Source: Pleurocapsa sp. MO_226.B13 (lineage in GTDB: Bacteria > Cyanobacteriota > Cyanobacteriia > Cyanobacteriales > Xenococcaceae). From it: DNA of 19,384 nucleotides. Made by a program: the position numbers and the translations under genes. Positions 1 to 7,489 of this stretch are shown in pieces. The notes beneath the pieces were generated by a model, which had not been told where the DNA came from, made no database searches, and saw only the letters and a list, made by a program, of their open reading frames with translations. Position 1 is the first letter of the stretch; each line of letters begins with the position of its first letter. The stretch is from contig JASJEI010000154.1 of the NCBI GenBank assembly GCA_030064795.1, positions 1 through 19,384 on the forward strand, in the 5' to 3' direction.

Positions 1-729
1 ATTACGTAATTATATCTAAGTGTTTATATTTAGTATTTAAAGAATCAAACAAGTTTAATTGCCCAACTTTGTAGATATAATGTAGTTACTAAGAAATACA
101 AAGAGAAAAGCTAAACCCCAAAAGGCAATTTGCCACAGGAGTTCAGCTAGAAATAAGAGAAGATTAATTTTTTGGTCTATCTATCCATAGCAATCCTATT
201 GGAGTTTTAAAAACTTAAACAGAGATCGGGCAGGATGAAGGAGACAGAGAGAGGACAGAAGTTATATTTTTTTTAAAATGATTGAGGATTTCTAGATTAT
301 TGTTGCGATTGAGGCACTGATGAGCGATATACGATCGATGAAGTGGCGCGATTGCGGTTGCGATTGGGTCGCAAGTCGAAGACTCAGCAAGTTCATTCGC
401 ATTTGCACCAAAATGACGGGCATAAACGGAGCAAGTCCGTAGGAATCAGCTAGCCTTGGGTCGCAAGCCGAAGGCTCAGGCATCGCTCTATAGCGTTTCT
501 CAGTTCACTGAGATATACTTAAAACCTACGCACTAAGGACTGTGGACTGTCTCAAAACCGAAGACTTTGTATCTCACCATTTTGAAAAAAGCTTTACTTC
601 AGCCAGAGCAATTTTTTATTGAGAGTTTAATCTTGGTTTAAGATAAAAAATTATTATTTTCTCGTGTCCTTTCTCTTTCTCATAGTACCTAGTTTCTGGT
701 TTTGATTGAGATGTGTCTATCTGCTAGCG
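1..729. other. Gene-poor stretch, no supported gene
   Basis: I see no convincing coding region here. A 63-codon frame at 292-483 on the minus strand has low-complexity composition and no recognisable family, so I treat it as chance. The stretch contains an imperfect 24-nt direct repeat (364-387 and 456-479) and a 7-bp inverted repeat with a 2-nt spacer at 498-513. It may be decayed sequence or a long upstream region; nothing identifies a promoter clearly. Confidence 0.5.
364..479. repeat. Imperfect 24-nt direct repeat pair
   Basis: Positions 364-387 and 456-479 read almost identically (both start TTGGGTCGCAAG), differing at two bases. The second copy lies within a sequence that can fold on itself (AGCCTT pairing with AAGGCT, 452-475). 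The pair looks like copies of a small dispersed cyanobacterial repeat, but family membership cannot be shown from one window. Confidence 0.45.
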
Positions 730-1116
730 TTATAACTTTAATGAATAAATAGAAAAATGTTCTATTGAAGCATCTTTGATAAATACAACTAGAAATTTTT
801 GTTGGAAATTATTTTCTTGCTGAATATCTATTTGATATTTCTTCTTGATTTTCAAATTGAGCATTTTAAACCAAAAGTTTTTTTGAGGTATATACGAAAC
901 TGGCTGATGAACCGTTGGCTCTTGCTCATTTTCTAGCTCATAATTAGGGAAATCTTCCTTATCTATCTTATCGGTTTTTAATAACAATAAGTTAATGACT
1001 ATGATTCCCTTACCAAAAATTTCATAGTTTTTGAGAGCATATTGCTTTAAGAAATATTTGTTATTGATGACAAAGCTTTTATTTTTCCTTTTATCTAGAG
1101 AAGAATTAGGAGACAT
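730..1116 (-). CDS. Hypothetical lysine-rich small protein
   Basis: A 128-residue reading frame that I do not recognise. It starts with ATG at 1116, preceded on its strand by a purine-rich GAGAAA about ten bases upstream, a weak ribosome-binding site. The product is rich in Lys, Asn, Ile and Phe, has no signal peptide and no strong membrane segment (the most hydrophobic part is around residues 38-46, GIIVINLLL), and shows no metal or catalytic motif. A basic KIKKK patch lies near residue 90. The surrounding DNA is gene-poor and AT-rich, so such a frame could arise by chance; only its length and plausible start favour a gene. It is divergent from the ABC permease gene, with 343 bp between them. 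Confidence 0.4.
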   Translation of the reverse strand: MSPNSSLDKRKNKSFVINNKYFLKQYALKNYEIFGKGIIVINLLLLKTDKIDKEDFPNYELENEQEPTVHQPVSYIPQKNFWFKMLNLKIKKKYQIDIQQENNFQQKFLVVFIKDASIEHFSIYSLKL

Positions 1117-1459
1117 TTGATATTTCTCTGAAAATATGCCCGAAAATACTAGTTCGATTTAATCTGAAGCCAAAATTAAGGTATGCATACTAAATCTTTT
1201 TGTCAAGATAACAAAAAAAATTGCCGATGCCCATAGTAATAATTTTGAAATCGACTTATATTACAACTGCAATCGAAAAACGCTCTAGCGGGTAATTACG
1301 AAGTTAAGCAAAAACCTGGTAAGCTCGACAGTTTGCCTGAATCTAAATTTAAATCAACTATGTAGACAATTTGTTCCTGACGCTGGTATGGAGTTACTAA
1401 ATATTCTTAAGATTTAAGCGCGCAAAAACAGTAACATAGTTTCAGTAACAATCTTAACT
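1117..1459. other. Intergenic region between divergent frames
   Basis: These 343 bp lie between the minus-strand hypothetical ORF and the ABC permease gene, so they should hold the permease promoter. I cannot pick a convincing -35/-10 pair. No tRNA, terminator or long repeat is evident. Confidence 0.5.
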
Positions 1460-2335
1460 ATGAGATCGGTGATGTCATTAGCACAACCTCAAGAGAAAAA
1501 TCTTAGTTTATCTGTTTCTAAAATTTGGCTATGGTTAGGCGTATTTTTAATTGTGGTCTTGTTTTCTGCTCCTATGATCTGGCAACTACTGACCTCTGTT
1601 AAGTTGAATGAAGATATTTCAGCGATTCCTAACGTTTATTTTCCCAGTGAAATTACTCTCGAACATTACAGGTCGTTATTTAATCGTCGTCCATTTTTAA
1701 CTTATATTTTTAATAGTGCTTTGGTAGCTAGTGTATCAACTATCTTATGTCTTGTTTTGGGTTCTCCAGCAGCCTATGCTCTAGCCAGAATGAAATTAAC
1801 AGGGGAAAAGTTGATTTTAACGGGGATTTTAATCGTGACTTTGTTTCCTTATGTTTTATTATTTTTAGGACTATTAGAAATAGTCAAAGCCATAGGCTTG
1901 GGAAACAATTATTTAGCTTTAATAATTCCTTATACTGCTATTAATCTACCGCTGACTATTTTGGTGATGAGGAGTTTCTTTTTGCAACTACCCAAGGATT
2001 TAGAAGATGCAGCTAAAATCGATGGCTACAAAACTTGGGGAATGCTAGTTAAGATCGTACTGCCAATGACTTTGCCTGCCTTAGCAACCACTGGGATCTT
2101 AACCTTTATTTTTGCCTGGAATGAGTATATTTTTGCTTTAACCTTTATTACAGAAGAAGCTAAAAAAACAATCCCTGTGGCTACTGCACAGCTAGGAGGA
2201 GCAAATTTATTTGATATTCCCTATGGGCCGATCGCTGCTGCTACCGTTTTGGGTACTCTTCCTTTAGTAATCCTGGTTTTAGTATTTCAGCGTCAAATAG
2301 TACAGGGATTAACCGCAGGTGCAGTTAAAGGTTAG
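1460..2335 (+). CDS. Carbohydrate ABC transporter permease, MalG type
   Basis: An inner-membrane permease subunit of a sugar ABC importer (MalG/UgpE-like family, binding-protein-dependent transport). At 291 residues it has the usual family length. It has six hydrophobic segments at roughly residues 24-46, 84-106, 117-140, 151-172, 205-228 and 256-277. The EAA loop that contacts the ATPase runs from about residue 181 (EDAAKIDGYKTW) to the conserved LP at 201-202. The C-terminus QGLTAGAVKG is typical of the family. Initiation could be at ATG 1460 or at ATG 1472, four codons later; neither has a strong Shine-Dalgarno sequence. No partner permease (MalF type), binding protein or ATPase gene is adjacent, so it must work with subunits encoded elsewhere. 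The transported sugar cannot be told from sequence. Confidence 0.93.
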   Translation: MRSVMSLAQPQEKNLSLSVSKIWLWLGVFLIVVLFSAPMIWQLLTSVKLNEDISAIPNVYFPSEITLEHYRSLFNRRPFLTYIFNSALVASVSTILCLVLGSPAAYALARMKLTGEKLILTGILIVTLFPYVLLFLGLLEIVKAIGLGNNYLALIIPYTAINLPLTILVMRSFFLQLPKDLEDAAKIDGYKTWGMLVKIVLPMTLPALATTGILTFIFAWNEYIFALTFITEEAKKTIPVATAQLGGANLFDIPYGPIAAATVLGTLPLVILVLVFQRQIVQGLTAGAVKG

Positions 2336-2407
2336 ATAAAATAATAATTGAATCGACTACATTTTAACTTTCAAAGTAACAATTTTCATCAGCTAAAGTA
2401 GTCCCCG

Positions 2408-2767
2408 ATGTATATTTCTGAAAACGATAAGATCGCAATTCGCCAGCTAATTGAAAAGCAGTTGCAAGCTTTTCAACAAAAAGATGAAGAAACGGCTTTT
2501 GCTTTAACTAGTCCTGTTATTCAAAGAAAGTTCCAACAAAGGGATTTTATGAACATACTTGGAAAGAAATATGAGGCTATAATCCAACATCGCTCGATTA
2601 TGTTTCAAGGTTTTACTCTAATCAATAATTATCCAGCACTGGTAGCGATGATTATGGATCGAAAGGGTACTTTGACTCAAGGGGTTTTTGTCGTACAGCA
2701 TCAACCCGATTATAGTTGGCGCATCCATGGTTACGAACTGCTTTCTCTAGACGAGAAAATTATCTAA
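2408..2767 (+). CDS. DUF4864-like small protein
   Basis: A 119-residue soluble protein resembling the DUF4864 family. Visible features are an N-terminal helix with alternating polar residues (DKIAIRQLIEKQLQAFQQKD), the A-FALTSP segment, then a beta-rich second half with the family-like end (VFVVQHQPDYSWRIHGYELL). The compact alpha+beta layout recalls the NTF2-like/SnoaL fold; its function is unknown. There is no signal peptide or membrane segment. It lies 72 bp downstream of the permease in the same direction, so co-transcription is possible but not shown. It is the last gene before the IS element, whose left end begins 34 bp after its stop codon. Family assignment is from remembered sequence pattern only. 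Confidence 0.75.
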   Translation: MYISENDKIAIRQLIEKQLQAFQQKDEETAFALTSPVIQRKFQQRDFMNILGKKYEAIIQHRSIMFQGFTLINNYPALVAMIMDRKGTLTQGVFVVQHQPDYSWRIHGYELLSLDEKII

Positions 2768-2801
2768 TTGCAAGCCGTTACACCTAAACTATATCTCTAT
2801 T

Positions 2802-3619
2802 AGACTTGTCCGAAAATAAGCAACACTTGATAAGCCAATGGATAGAGGCTTTCTAGTTGAATAAATATTCAAGTCAAGTTGAACCTATTTTCAGTTGTTG
2901 TAGACTATTTGCTTTAGCAACTATAAAATTTGTTATTCAATAGATGCGGAAAATTGGTTGCACAAAATTTGAGATTTTAAGGAGAAAAAGAAAAAGTCCC
3001 TAAGCGAAGACGAACTAAACCACAAATAATCAGAATTACTGTTTCATAATTTGGCGGATTCAGTCGAAATTTATCGGCAGCAATTCGGAAGATTTTGAGA
3101 CGACGAATTAAATGTTCGATAAAAATTCTTTGACGAGATATCTGCTTATTCTCTTCCGCCAGGTTCTCTTGAATTAAATTCAAGAGCTTGCGGGCGCGGT
3201 GCATTCCGCACTTTTTGTTCTGCCGTTAATTCTCTACCTCTTGGTTTTCATTTATGAAATGTGTCGTTTGCTTCCGTTTTGGAAATCTCAAACTGTATTC
3301 CTAAGATTTCAAAGGTAGGCATTTGCCTCAAATAAAACAAACATAAACCAATCTCTTCAGATGGAGTTAGAATTGGCTTTCTGCCTCCCTCTTTTGCATT
3401 AACCCGAATTTTAATGGACTCTAATTTTTCTTGTTGCTGTTCATAAAGAGCGATCGCTCTTTTTGTCAGTTGTTTCCATTGTCGATAACTAATGCCTAAG
3501 ATTCTTTGTGTTCGCTCTGGATATTTTTCGATATAATCTACTGGATTTGACAAGACGGTTACTCGAATATAGTTTTTCTACCGTCTTTTTTCTCATGAAT
3601 TTATTTTTCGGACAAGTCT
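2802..3619 (-). mobile_element. Internally deleted IS5-like insertion sequence
   Basis: An 818-bp element bounded by terminal inverted repeats: AGACTTGTCCGAAAATAAG at 2802-2820, and the reverse complement of AGACTTGTCCGAAAAATAA at 3601-3619, matching over about 17 bases apart from the length of one A-run. Between them is a decayed transposase of the IS5 type on the minus strand. The outer 160 bp at the left end are non-coding. Flanking bases are ATT on the left and TTT on the right, so no clear 3-bp target duplication is visible; at most TT is shared. Much of the transposase catalytic core is absent, so the copy cannot move by itself, but its intact ends could be moved by a full-length relative elsewhere in the genome. 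Confidence 0.85.
2977..3553 (-). pseudogene. IS5-family transposase, deleted and frameshifted
   Basis: The N-terminal part (from ATG 3553) carries the helix-turn-helix segment seen in IS5-type DDE transposases (ILGISYRQWKQL; GGRKPILTPSEEIGLCLFYL; residues about 18-80). It stops at TGA 3248-3250. Reading through that stop in the same frame gives KPRGRELTAEQK, a motif that normally lies well downstream, after the first catalytic aspartates. About a hundred residues including most of the DDE core are therefore missing, with the stop codon at the deletion joint. A frameshift near 3200 then leads to the C-terminal part, 2977-3204, with RQRIFIEHLIRRLKIFRIAA and VILIICGLVRLRLGT, including the last catalytic Glu region. 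Non-functional. Family placement is by remembered motifs. Confidence 0.85.
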
Positions 3620-4415
3620 TTTCAGGTAGTTCTAAAAGGTCTTCATCGGGATTAAAATCGGTAATATAGTTTGTTCTTTCAGTTGCCAGAACAAAGCGAT
3701 CGCTCCCTGCATTTCCTGTTAAAGTATCGTTCCCAGATAATCCAGCCAGAATATCGTTTCCTTCTGCGCCGACCAAACTATCATCGCCTATTCCACCTGA
3801 TAGCTGGTCATGTCCCTTACCACCAAACAGCAAATCATCGCCTGCATCGGCGTTTAGACTATCATTACCTACATCTCCATAAAGAACATCATCTTCTATG
3901 CCAGCAAACAGCAAATCATCGCCATCATTACCATATAGAAAATTATTACCCTGTGTATCTCTTAGAACATCATTACCCATACCACCATCAAGATTATCAG
4001 AGCCTTCTCCGCCATCGAGAGTATCATGCCCTAGACTACCGACTAAAATATCATCACCTTTACCACCGTTTAAAATGTCGTTGTCGATACCACCATTGAG
4101 AAAGTCAACATCTTTACCGCCGTTCAAAGTATCTGCTCCCTCTTTGCCGAACAGATAATCATCACTTACTCCGCCTTCTATTAAATCATTGTCCTGTCCG
4201 CCATCTAAAGCATCAAAACCATCTTGTCCCAAAATAGTATCGTTACCTTCTTTGCCGTTTATAATGTCATTTTCTGATGTTCCTGTTAAACAGTCTTTTG
4301 TTTCAGTGCCATTAGTTGCAAATTCATCACCAAATCCTAAAGCATTAGCCACTGAAGCTTTATAGGTTTGATAAATTAGCGAATTATTAATTGTATTTGT
4401 CGATGGACGGCTCAA
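3489..4415 (-). CDS. RTX calcium-binding repeat protein, 3' end replaced by IS
   Basis: Residues 43-240 form 22 consecutive nine-residue RTX repeats in one unbroken register (pattern L-x-G-G-x-G-x-D-x), the Ca2+-binding parallel beta-roll of hemolysin-type proteins. After a short cap-like stretch (RFVLATERTNYITDFNPDED) the host sequence ends inside codon 266: the IS inverted repeat begins at 3619, and the last 42 residues (from TCPKNKF) are encoded by the IS. Such proteins usually end with a C-terminal cap and type I secretion signal, missing here, so export is doubtful. The ORF opens with TTG at 4415, with AGG seven bases upstream; a GTG at 4352 is the alternative. No ATG precedes the repeats, so the 5' end may be broken too. 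It is divergent from the kinase gene. Confidence 0.8.
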   Translation of the reverse strand: MSRPSTNTINNSLIYQTYKASVANALGFGDEFATNGTETKDCLTGTSENDIINGKEGNDTILGQDGFDALDGGQDNDLIEGGVSDDYLFGKEGADTLNGGKDVDFLNGGIDNDILNGGKGDDILVGSLGHDTLDGGEGSDNLDGGMGNDVLRDTQGNNFLYGNDGDDLLFAGIEDDVLYGDVGNDSLNADAGDDLLFGGKGHDQLSGGIGDDSLVGAEGNDILAGLSGNDTLTGNAGSDRFVLATERTNYITDFNPDEDLLELPEKTCPKNKFMRKKTVEKLYSSNRLVKSSRLYRKISRANTKNLRH

Positions 4416-4455
4416 TAAAGAACCTACATTTACTCTAATACTTTCATCACTCTGT

Positions 4456-5508
4456 TTGATTGGATTAGGTTTAGTAGGGTTAAGATTGCCTCAATATAAC
4501 ATGGTGAATAAATGGCTTTATACTTTTGGTCAATATATTTTGTTGATTTTTCTATCATTGACTGGAAACAGCGTTTTTTTTATTCCGTACTTGATAGTTG
4601 TGGTTCGTAGCTGTTTAATTTTTAATTGGCTAGAGCGTTTGCTAGCAACCATACCAGTAGTCATAATTGAGGTGTTTTTTTTCAGATTGCGGTTTTCTAG
4701 TTTTCAGGAGTTTCGACAATACGATCGCGTGACTTGGAAACAATTCATAGAAATTAGAAATATAGAAACTGTCAGCAATTTATTTTTAATTACTTTTTGT
4801 TCGGCGATTCTTTTGATGATGGTTGATGCTTTACTAAAAGAATACGAAAGTCGCCAAAAATTACGTGAATATACTTTTCTAATTGAAGACAGAGCAACTT
4901 TAGCCGAACGCAATCGTATTGCTCGCGAAATTCATGATTCTGTCGGTCACATTTTAACTGCCTTGAACATACAGTTAGATAGTGCGATCGCTTTTTGGCA
5001 ATCTCAACCAGATGAAGCATGGGATTTTTTGAATGAAGCAAAAGAACTTGCTACTCAAACTCTAGATGAAATTCGCTATTCTGTTGCCACTCTTCGCAAC
5101 GATCCGATTGAGAAAAAAAGTATCAAATCAACAATAGATTTACTCGTTAAAGAATTTGCTCAAAGAACCAGTATTTCTCCTCAGTGCGAAATTTCCTTAA
5201 CCTATCCTCTTTCTCAAAAGCTAAAAATAACCCTTTATCGAATTTTGCAAGAAGCCTTGACTAACATTGCCAAACACAGCGAAGCTAGAGCCGTCAGGAT
5301 AAAGTTAAAGTCCTCTTCTCAGCATTTACATCTACTGATTGAAGATAATGGTAAAGGCTTCGATCCTCAACAGAATACTACTGGATTTGGACTTCAAGGT
5401 ATGCGCGAACGGGTTACTGCTATGGGAGGTAATTTACAAATATCGAGCAGCATAGATCGCGGTTGCTCGATTACGATCTATATTCCCCATTCATCGCTTA
5501 AATTATGA
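4456..5508 (+). CDS. Two-component sensor histidine kinase, NarX/DesK type
   Basis: A membrane histidine kinase with HisKA_3 dimerisation domain. Numbered from TTG 4456: hydrophobic segments at about 24-36, 41-53, 63-76 and 107-123; H-box ERNRIAREIHDSVGH with phospho-accepting His160; N-box LQEALTNIAKHS with Asn270; ATP-lid motifs DNGKGF (297-302) and GFGLQGMRER (310-319). The kinase half is complete. The start is uncertain: ATG 4501 is available, but the segment before it (LIGLGLVGLRLPQYN) looks like part of the family's membrane region, and the frame stays open back to 4375 without a good start. The N-terminus may be truncated by the junction with the RTX gene. It overlaps the response regulator by ATGA (5505-5508), implying translational coupling. 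The signal sensed is unknown; there is no PAS, GAF or periplasmic loop. Confidence 0.9.
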   Translation: MIGLGLVGLRLPQYNMVNKWLYTFGQYILLIFLSLTGNSVFFIPYLIVVVRSCLIFNWLERLLATIPVVIIEVFFFRLRFSSFQEFRQYDRVTWKQFIEIRNIETVSNLFLITFCSAILLMMVDALLKEYESRQKLREYTFLIEDRATLAERNRIAREIHDSVGHILTALNIQLDSAIAFWQSQPDEAWDFLNEAKELATQTLDEIRYSVATLRNDPIEKKSIKSTIDLLVKEFAQRTSISPQCEISLTYPLSQKLKITLYRILQEALTNIAKHSEARAVRIKLKSSSQHLHLLIEDNGKGFDPQQNTTGFGLQGMRERVTAMGGNLQISSSIDRGCSITIYIPHSSLKL

Positions 5509-6185
5509 TTCGTATCTTAATAGTTGACGACCAAACAATTGTCAGACACGGGCTTAAAAGACTCTTAGAAATTCAACCAGGTTTAGTAGTGGTAGGTGAT
5601 GCTGAAAATGGACAAGAAGCACTTAATGCGATCGCCTCTTTGCAAAAAACAGAACAAGTACCAGATGTAGTTTTGTTAGACGTGCGAATGCCGATTATGG
5701 ATGGAGTAGCAGCTACCAAACAAATTAGTCAACGTTTTCCCGAATTAAAAGTTTTAGTATTAACTACCTTTGATGATGATGAATATATCTCTCAAGCAAT
5801 GAGCTATGGCGCGAGAGGCTACTTACTAAAAAATTGCCCTCCCAAAGATTTAGCAATGGCTATTAGAGCTGTTAATAGTGGGCATACTCATTTAGGTCCT
5901 GGTTTGTTTGAGAAAGCATTACAAAGTTCTATCCATCCCATCCATCCCATAGCTTCGACCTCGGTTAATGCCGAACAAATGGCAAAACTGTCTTCTCGAG
6001 AAATAGAGGTATTGAAGCGCATTGCCACTGGAGCAAATAATCGAGAAATTGGACATGAACTTCACATTGTCGAGAAGACAGTCAAAAATCATGTCAGCAA
6101 TATTCTTACCAAACTAAAATTGCGCGATCGCACTCAAGCTGCTGTTTGGTTTACTCGGCAGGAGGCAAATTATGAAAATACCTAA
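5505..6185 (+). CDS. NarL/FixJ-family response regulator
   Basis: DNA-binding response regulator of 226 residues. The receiver domain (1-122) has the acidic pair Asp8/Asp9, phospho-acceptor Asp59 in LLDVRMPIMDG, Thr87 and Lys109 (the GYLLKN motif). The linker contains the short duplication SIHPIHPIA (residues 142-150), from a tandem ATCCATCCC at the DNA level. The C-terminal LuxR-type helix-turn-helix (about 160-216) contains LSSREIEVLKRIATGANNREI and TVKNHVSNILTKL. Its ATG overlaps the kinase stop, so the two form a cognate pair. Its 3' end overlaps the next gene by 14 bp. Likely targets are its own operon and perhaps the divergent RTX promoter, but no operator can be recognised. Confidence 0.96.
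   Translation: MIRILIVDDQTIVRHGLKRLLEIQPGLVVVGDAENGQEALNAIASLQKTEQVPDVVLLDVRMPIMDGVAATKQISQRFPELKVLVLTTFDDDEYISQAMSYGARGYLLKNCPPKDLAMAIRAVNSGHTHLGPGLFEKALQSSIHPIHPIASTSVNAEQMAKLSSREIEVLKRIATGANNREIGHELHIVEKTVKNHVSNILTKLKLRDRTQAAVWFTRQEANYENT
6160..6165 (+). promoter_or_regulatory. Consensus Shine-Dalgarno of the hydrolase gene
   Basis: AGGAGG six bases before ATG 6172 and inside the 3' end of the response-regulator gene. It fixes the hydrolase start at 6172 and suggests efficient, coupled translation of the third gene of the unit. Confidence 0.8.
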
Positions 6186-7449
6186 TATTGGGCAACTATC
6201 TTTTGTTGGCTTGGGATTACTGATATCTTTATCTGGATACTATCTGACAGTAGAAACTAGATCCTCAGCTAAAAATAAATCCGACCGAGATAAGACGACT
6301 GTAGCTCAAATAGAAACTGTTATTTCTCACAATAAATCAAAATCAATCAGGGGAAAACAAGCACCATCGTTCGATGACACTTCATCCTCCACCAATAAAA
6401 AATTACAACATCAAATTGCTACCTATCTCAATCGCCTTAGAAAAACTAAATTTTCTGGTACTGTTTTGGTTGCTCAAAACGGCAAAATTATTTTTAATGA
6501 GGGATACGGTTTAGCCAATGTCAAGAATAATACTCCTAATACATCTGCAACTGTTTTCGATCTAGGTTCGCTCTCCAAACAATTTACCGCAGCAGCTATA
6601 CTGCATTTAGAACAACAAGGAAAATTGAAAGTGACAGATAGACTGGAGCAATTTTTTGATAATGTTCCAGCAGAGAAAGCCGACATCACTATACATCAGC
6701 TTTTAACTCATTCATCTGGTTTGCCTGACTATGTTTATGAAGATGACTTGGCTCAAACTAATCCTGAAAAAGCGATCGCTTTAGCATTTGATGCTGAATT
6801 AGAATTTAAGCCTGGAAAAGAGTATTTATATTCTGATACTGGTTATGGGTTACTAGCAGCAATTACTGAAATTGCTTCAAACAAATCTTTTCAGGATTAC
6901 TTAAAACAGCATTTATTTAAACCTGCTGGGATGAATCATACAGGTTTTTATAACGATTCCCAATGGCGATCGATGAATGTAGCTCATGGCTATAACAATG
7001 GTAAAGATTTTGGTTCTGCTGCAACACGCCCTGGACCATATTGGGGATTGCTTGGCTTCGGTGGTGTGTTGACAACCGCAAAGGATATGTATTTGTGGAA
7101 TATAGCATTGGAAAATAATCTTGTTTTAGACGAGAAATCAACTGTTAGATTGTTTACTCCGCACATTAAAGAAAATTCTGAAGGCGATAGCTATTACGGC
7201 TATGGATGGACAATAGAAAAAAATTCGTTATACGGCAAAAAGATTTGGCATGATGGTGCGACGGATTCGTACAATTCTATCATGCTTAAATATAATGATC
7301 CCAATGATACTTTGGTAATTGTGTTGGCAAATCGTATTGACAAAAGTTTGCTTGGCAAAGAAACTTTTTATGGAACTAATACTGGTCTTGCCTTGGGAAA
7401 TAGCATTTTGAAAAGAGATTTCGACAAACTGCCCGATTATGCGCGTTAA
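6172..7449 (+). CDS. Membrane-anchored beta-lactamase-family serine hydrolase
   Basis: A 425-residue serine hydrolase of the class C beta-lactamase/DD-peptidase/esterase superfamily. An N-terminal hydrophobic segment (about 9-25) with little positive charge before it and no obvious cleavage site suggests a membrane anchor; the catalytic domain would be periplasmic. Motifs: SxxK as S133-L-S-K136 (in DLGSLSKQF), the tyrosine motif as Y220-S-D222 rather than the classical YxN, and H360-D-G362 in place of KTG. LLTHSSGLPDY (177-187) is typical of the superfamily. Residues 30-80 form a polar linker. The substrate is unknown: peptidoglycan stem peptides, a D-amino-acid peptide or an ester. Its start overlaps the response regulator by 14 bp with a perfect AGGAGG, so it probably belongs to the kinase-regulator unit. 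It converges with the next gene. Confidence 0.93.
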   Translation: MKIPNIGQLSFVGLGLLISLSGYYLTVETRSSAKNKSDRDKTTVAQIETVISHNKSKSIRGKQAPSFDDTSSSTNKKLQHQIATYLNRLRKTKFSGTVLVAQNGKIIFNEGYGLANVKNNTPNTSATVFDLGSLSKQFTAAAILHLEQQGKLKVTDRLEQFFDNVPAEKADITIHQLLTHSSGLPDYVYEDDLAQTNPEKAIALAFDAELEFKPGKEYLYSDTGYGLLAAITEIASNKSFQDYLKQHLFKPAGMNHTGFYNDSQWRSMNVAHGYNNGKDFGSAATRPGPYWGLLGFGGVLTTAKDMYLWNIALENNLVLDEKSTVRLFTPHIKENSEGDSYYGYGWTIEKNSLYGKKIWHDGATDSYNSIMLKYNDPNDTLVIVLANRIDKSLLGKETFYGTNTGLALGNSILKRDFDKLPDYAR

Positions 7450-7489
7450 CAATTTTGAAATAATATTTTGAGGTTTGGAATGACTATAG

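Noticed and set aside
292..483. 63-codon minus-strand frame in the gene-poor left end
   Set aside because: No family resemblance, repeat-derived DNA inside it, and no convincing ribosome-binding site.
3671..4158. Two overlapping plus-strand frames rich in His, Tyr, Pro and Ser
   Set aside because: They lie opposite the RTX repeats; their periodic composition is the complement of the nonapeptide array, and they have no independent start signals.
3700..4300. Regular spacing suggestive of a CRISPR-like array
   Set aside because: The period is 27 bases and codes for RTX nonapeptides; there are no identical repeats with unique spacers.
7450..7489. Bidirectional terminator between the convergent hydrolase and pseudo-dynamin genes
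   Set aside because: Only a five-bp stem (GACTA/TAGTC) with weak outer pairing and no T-run.
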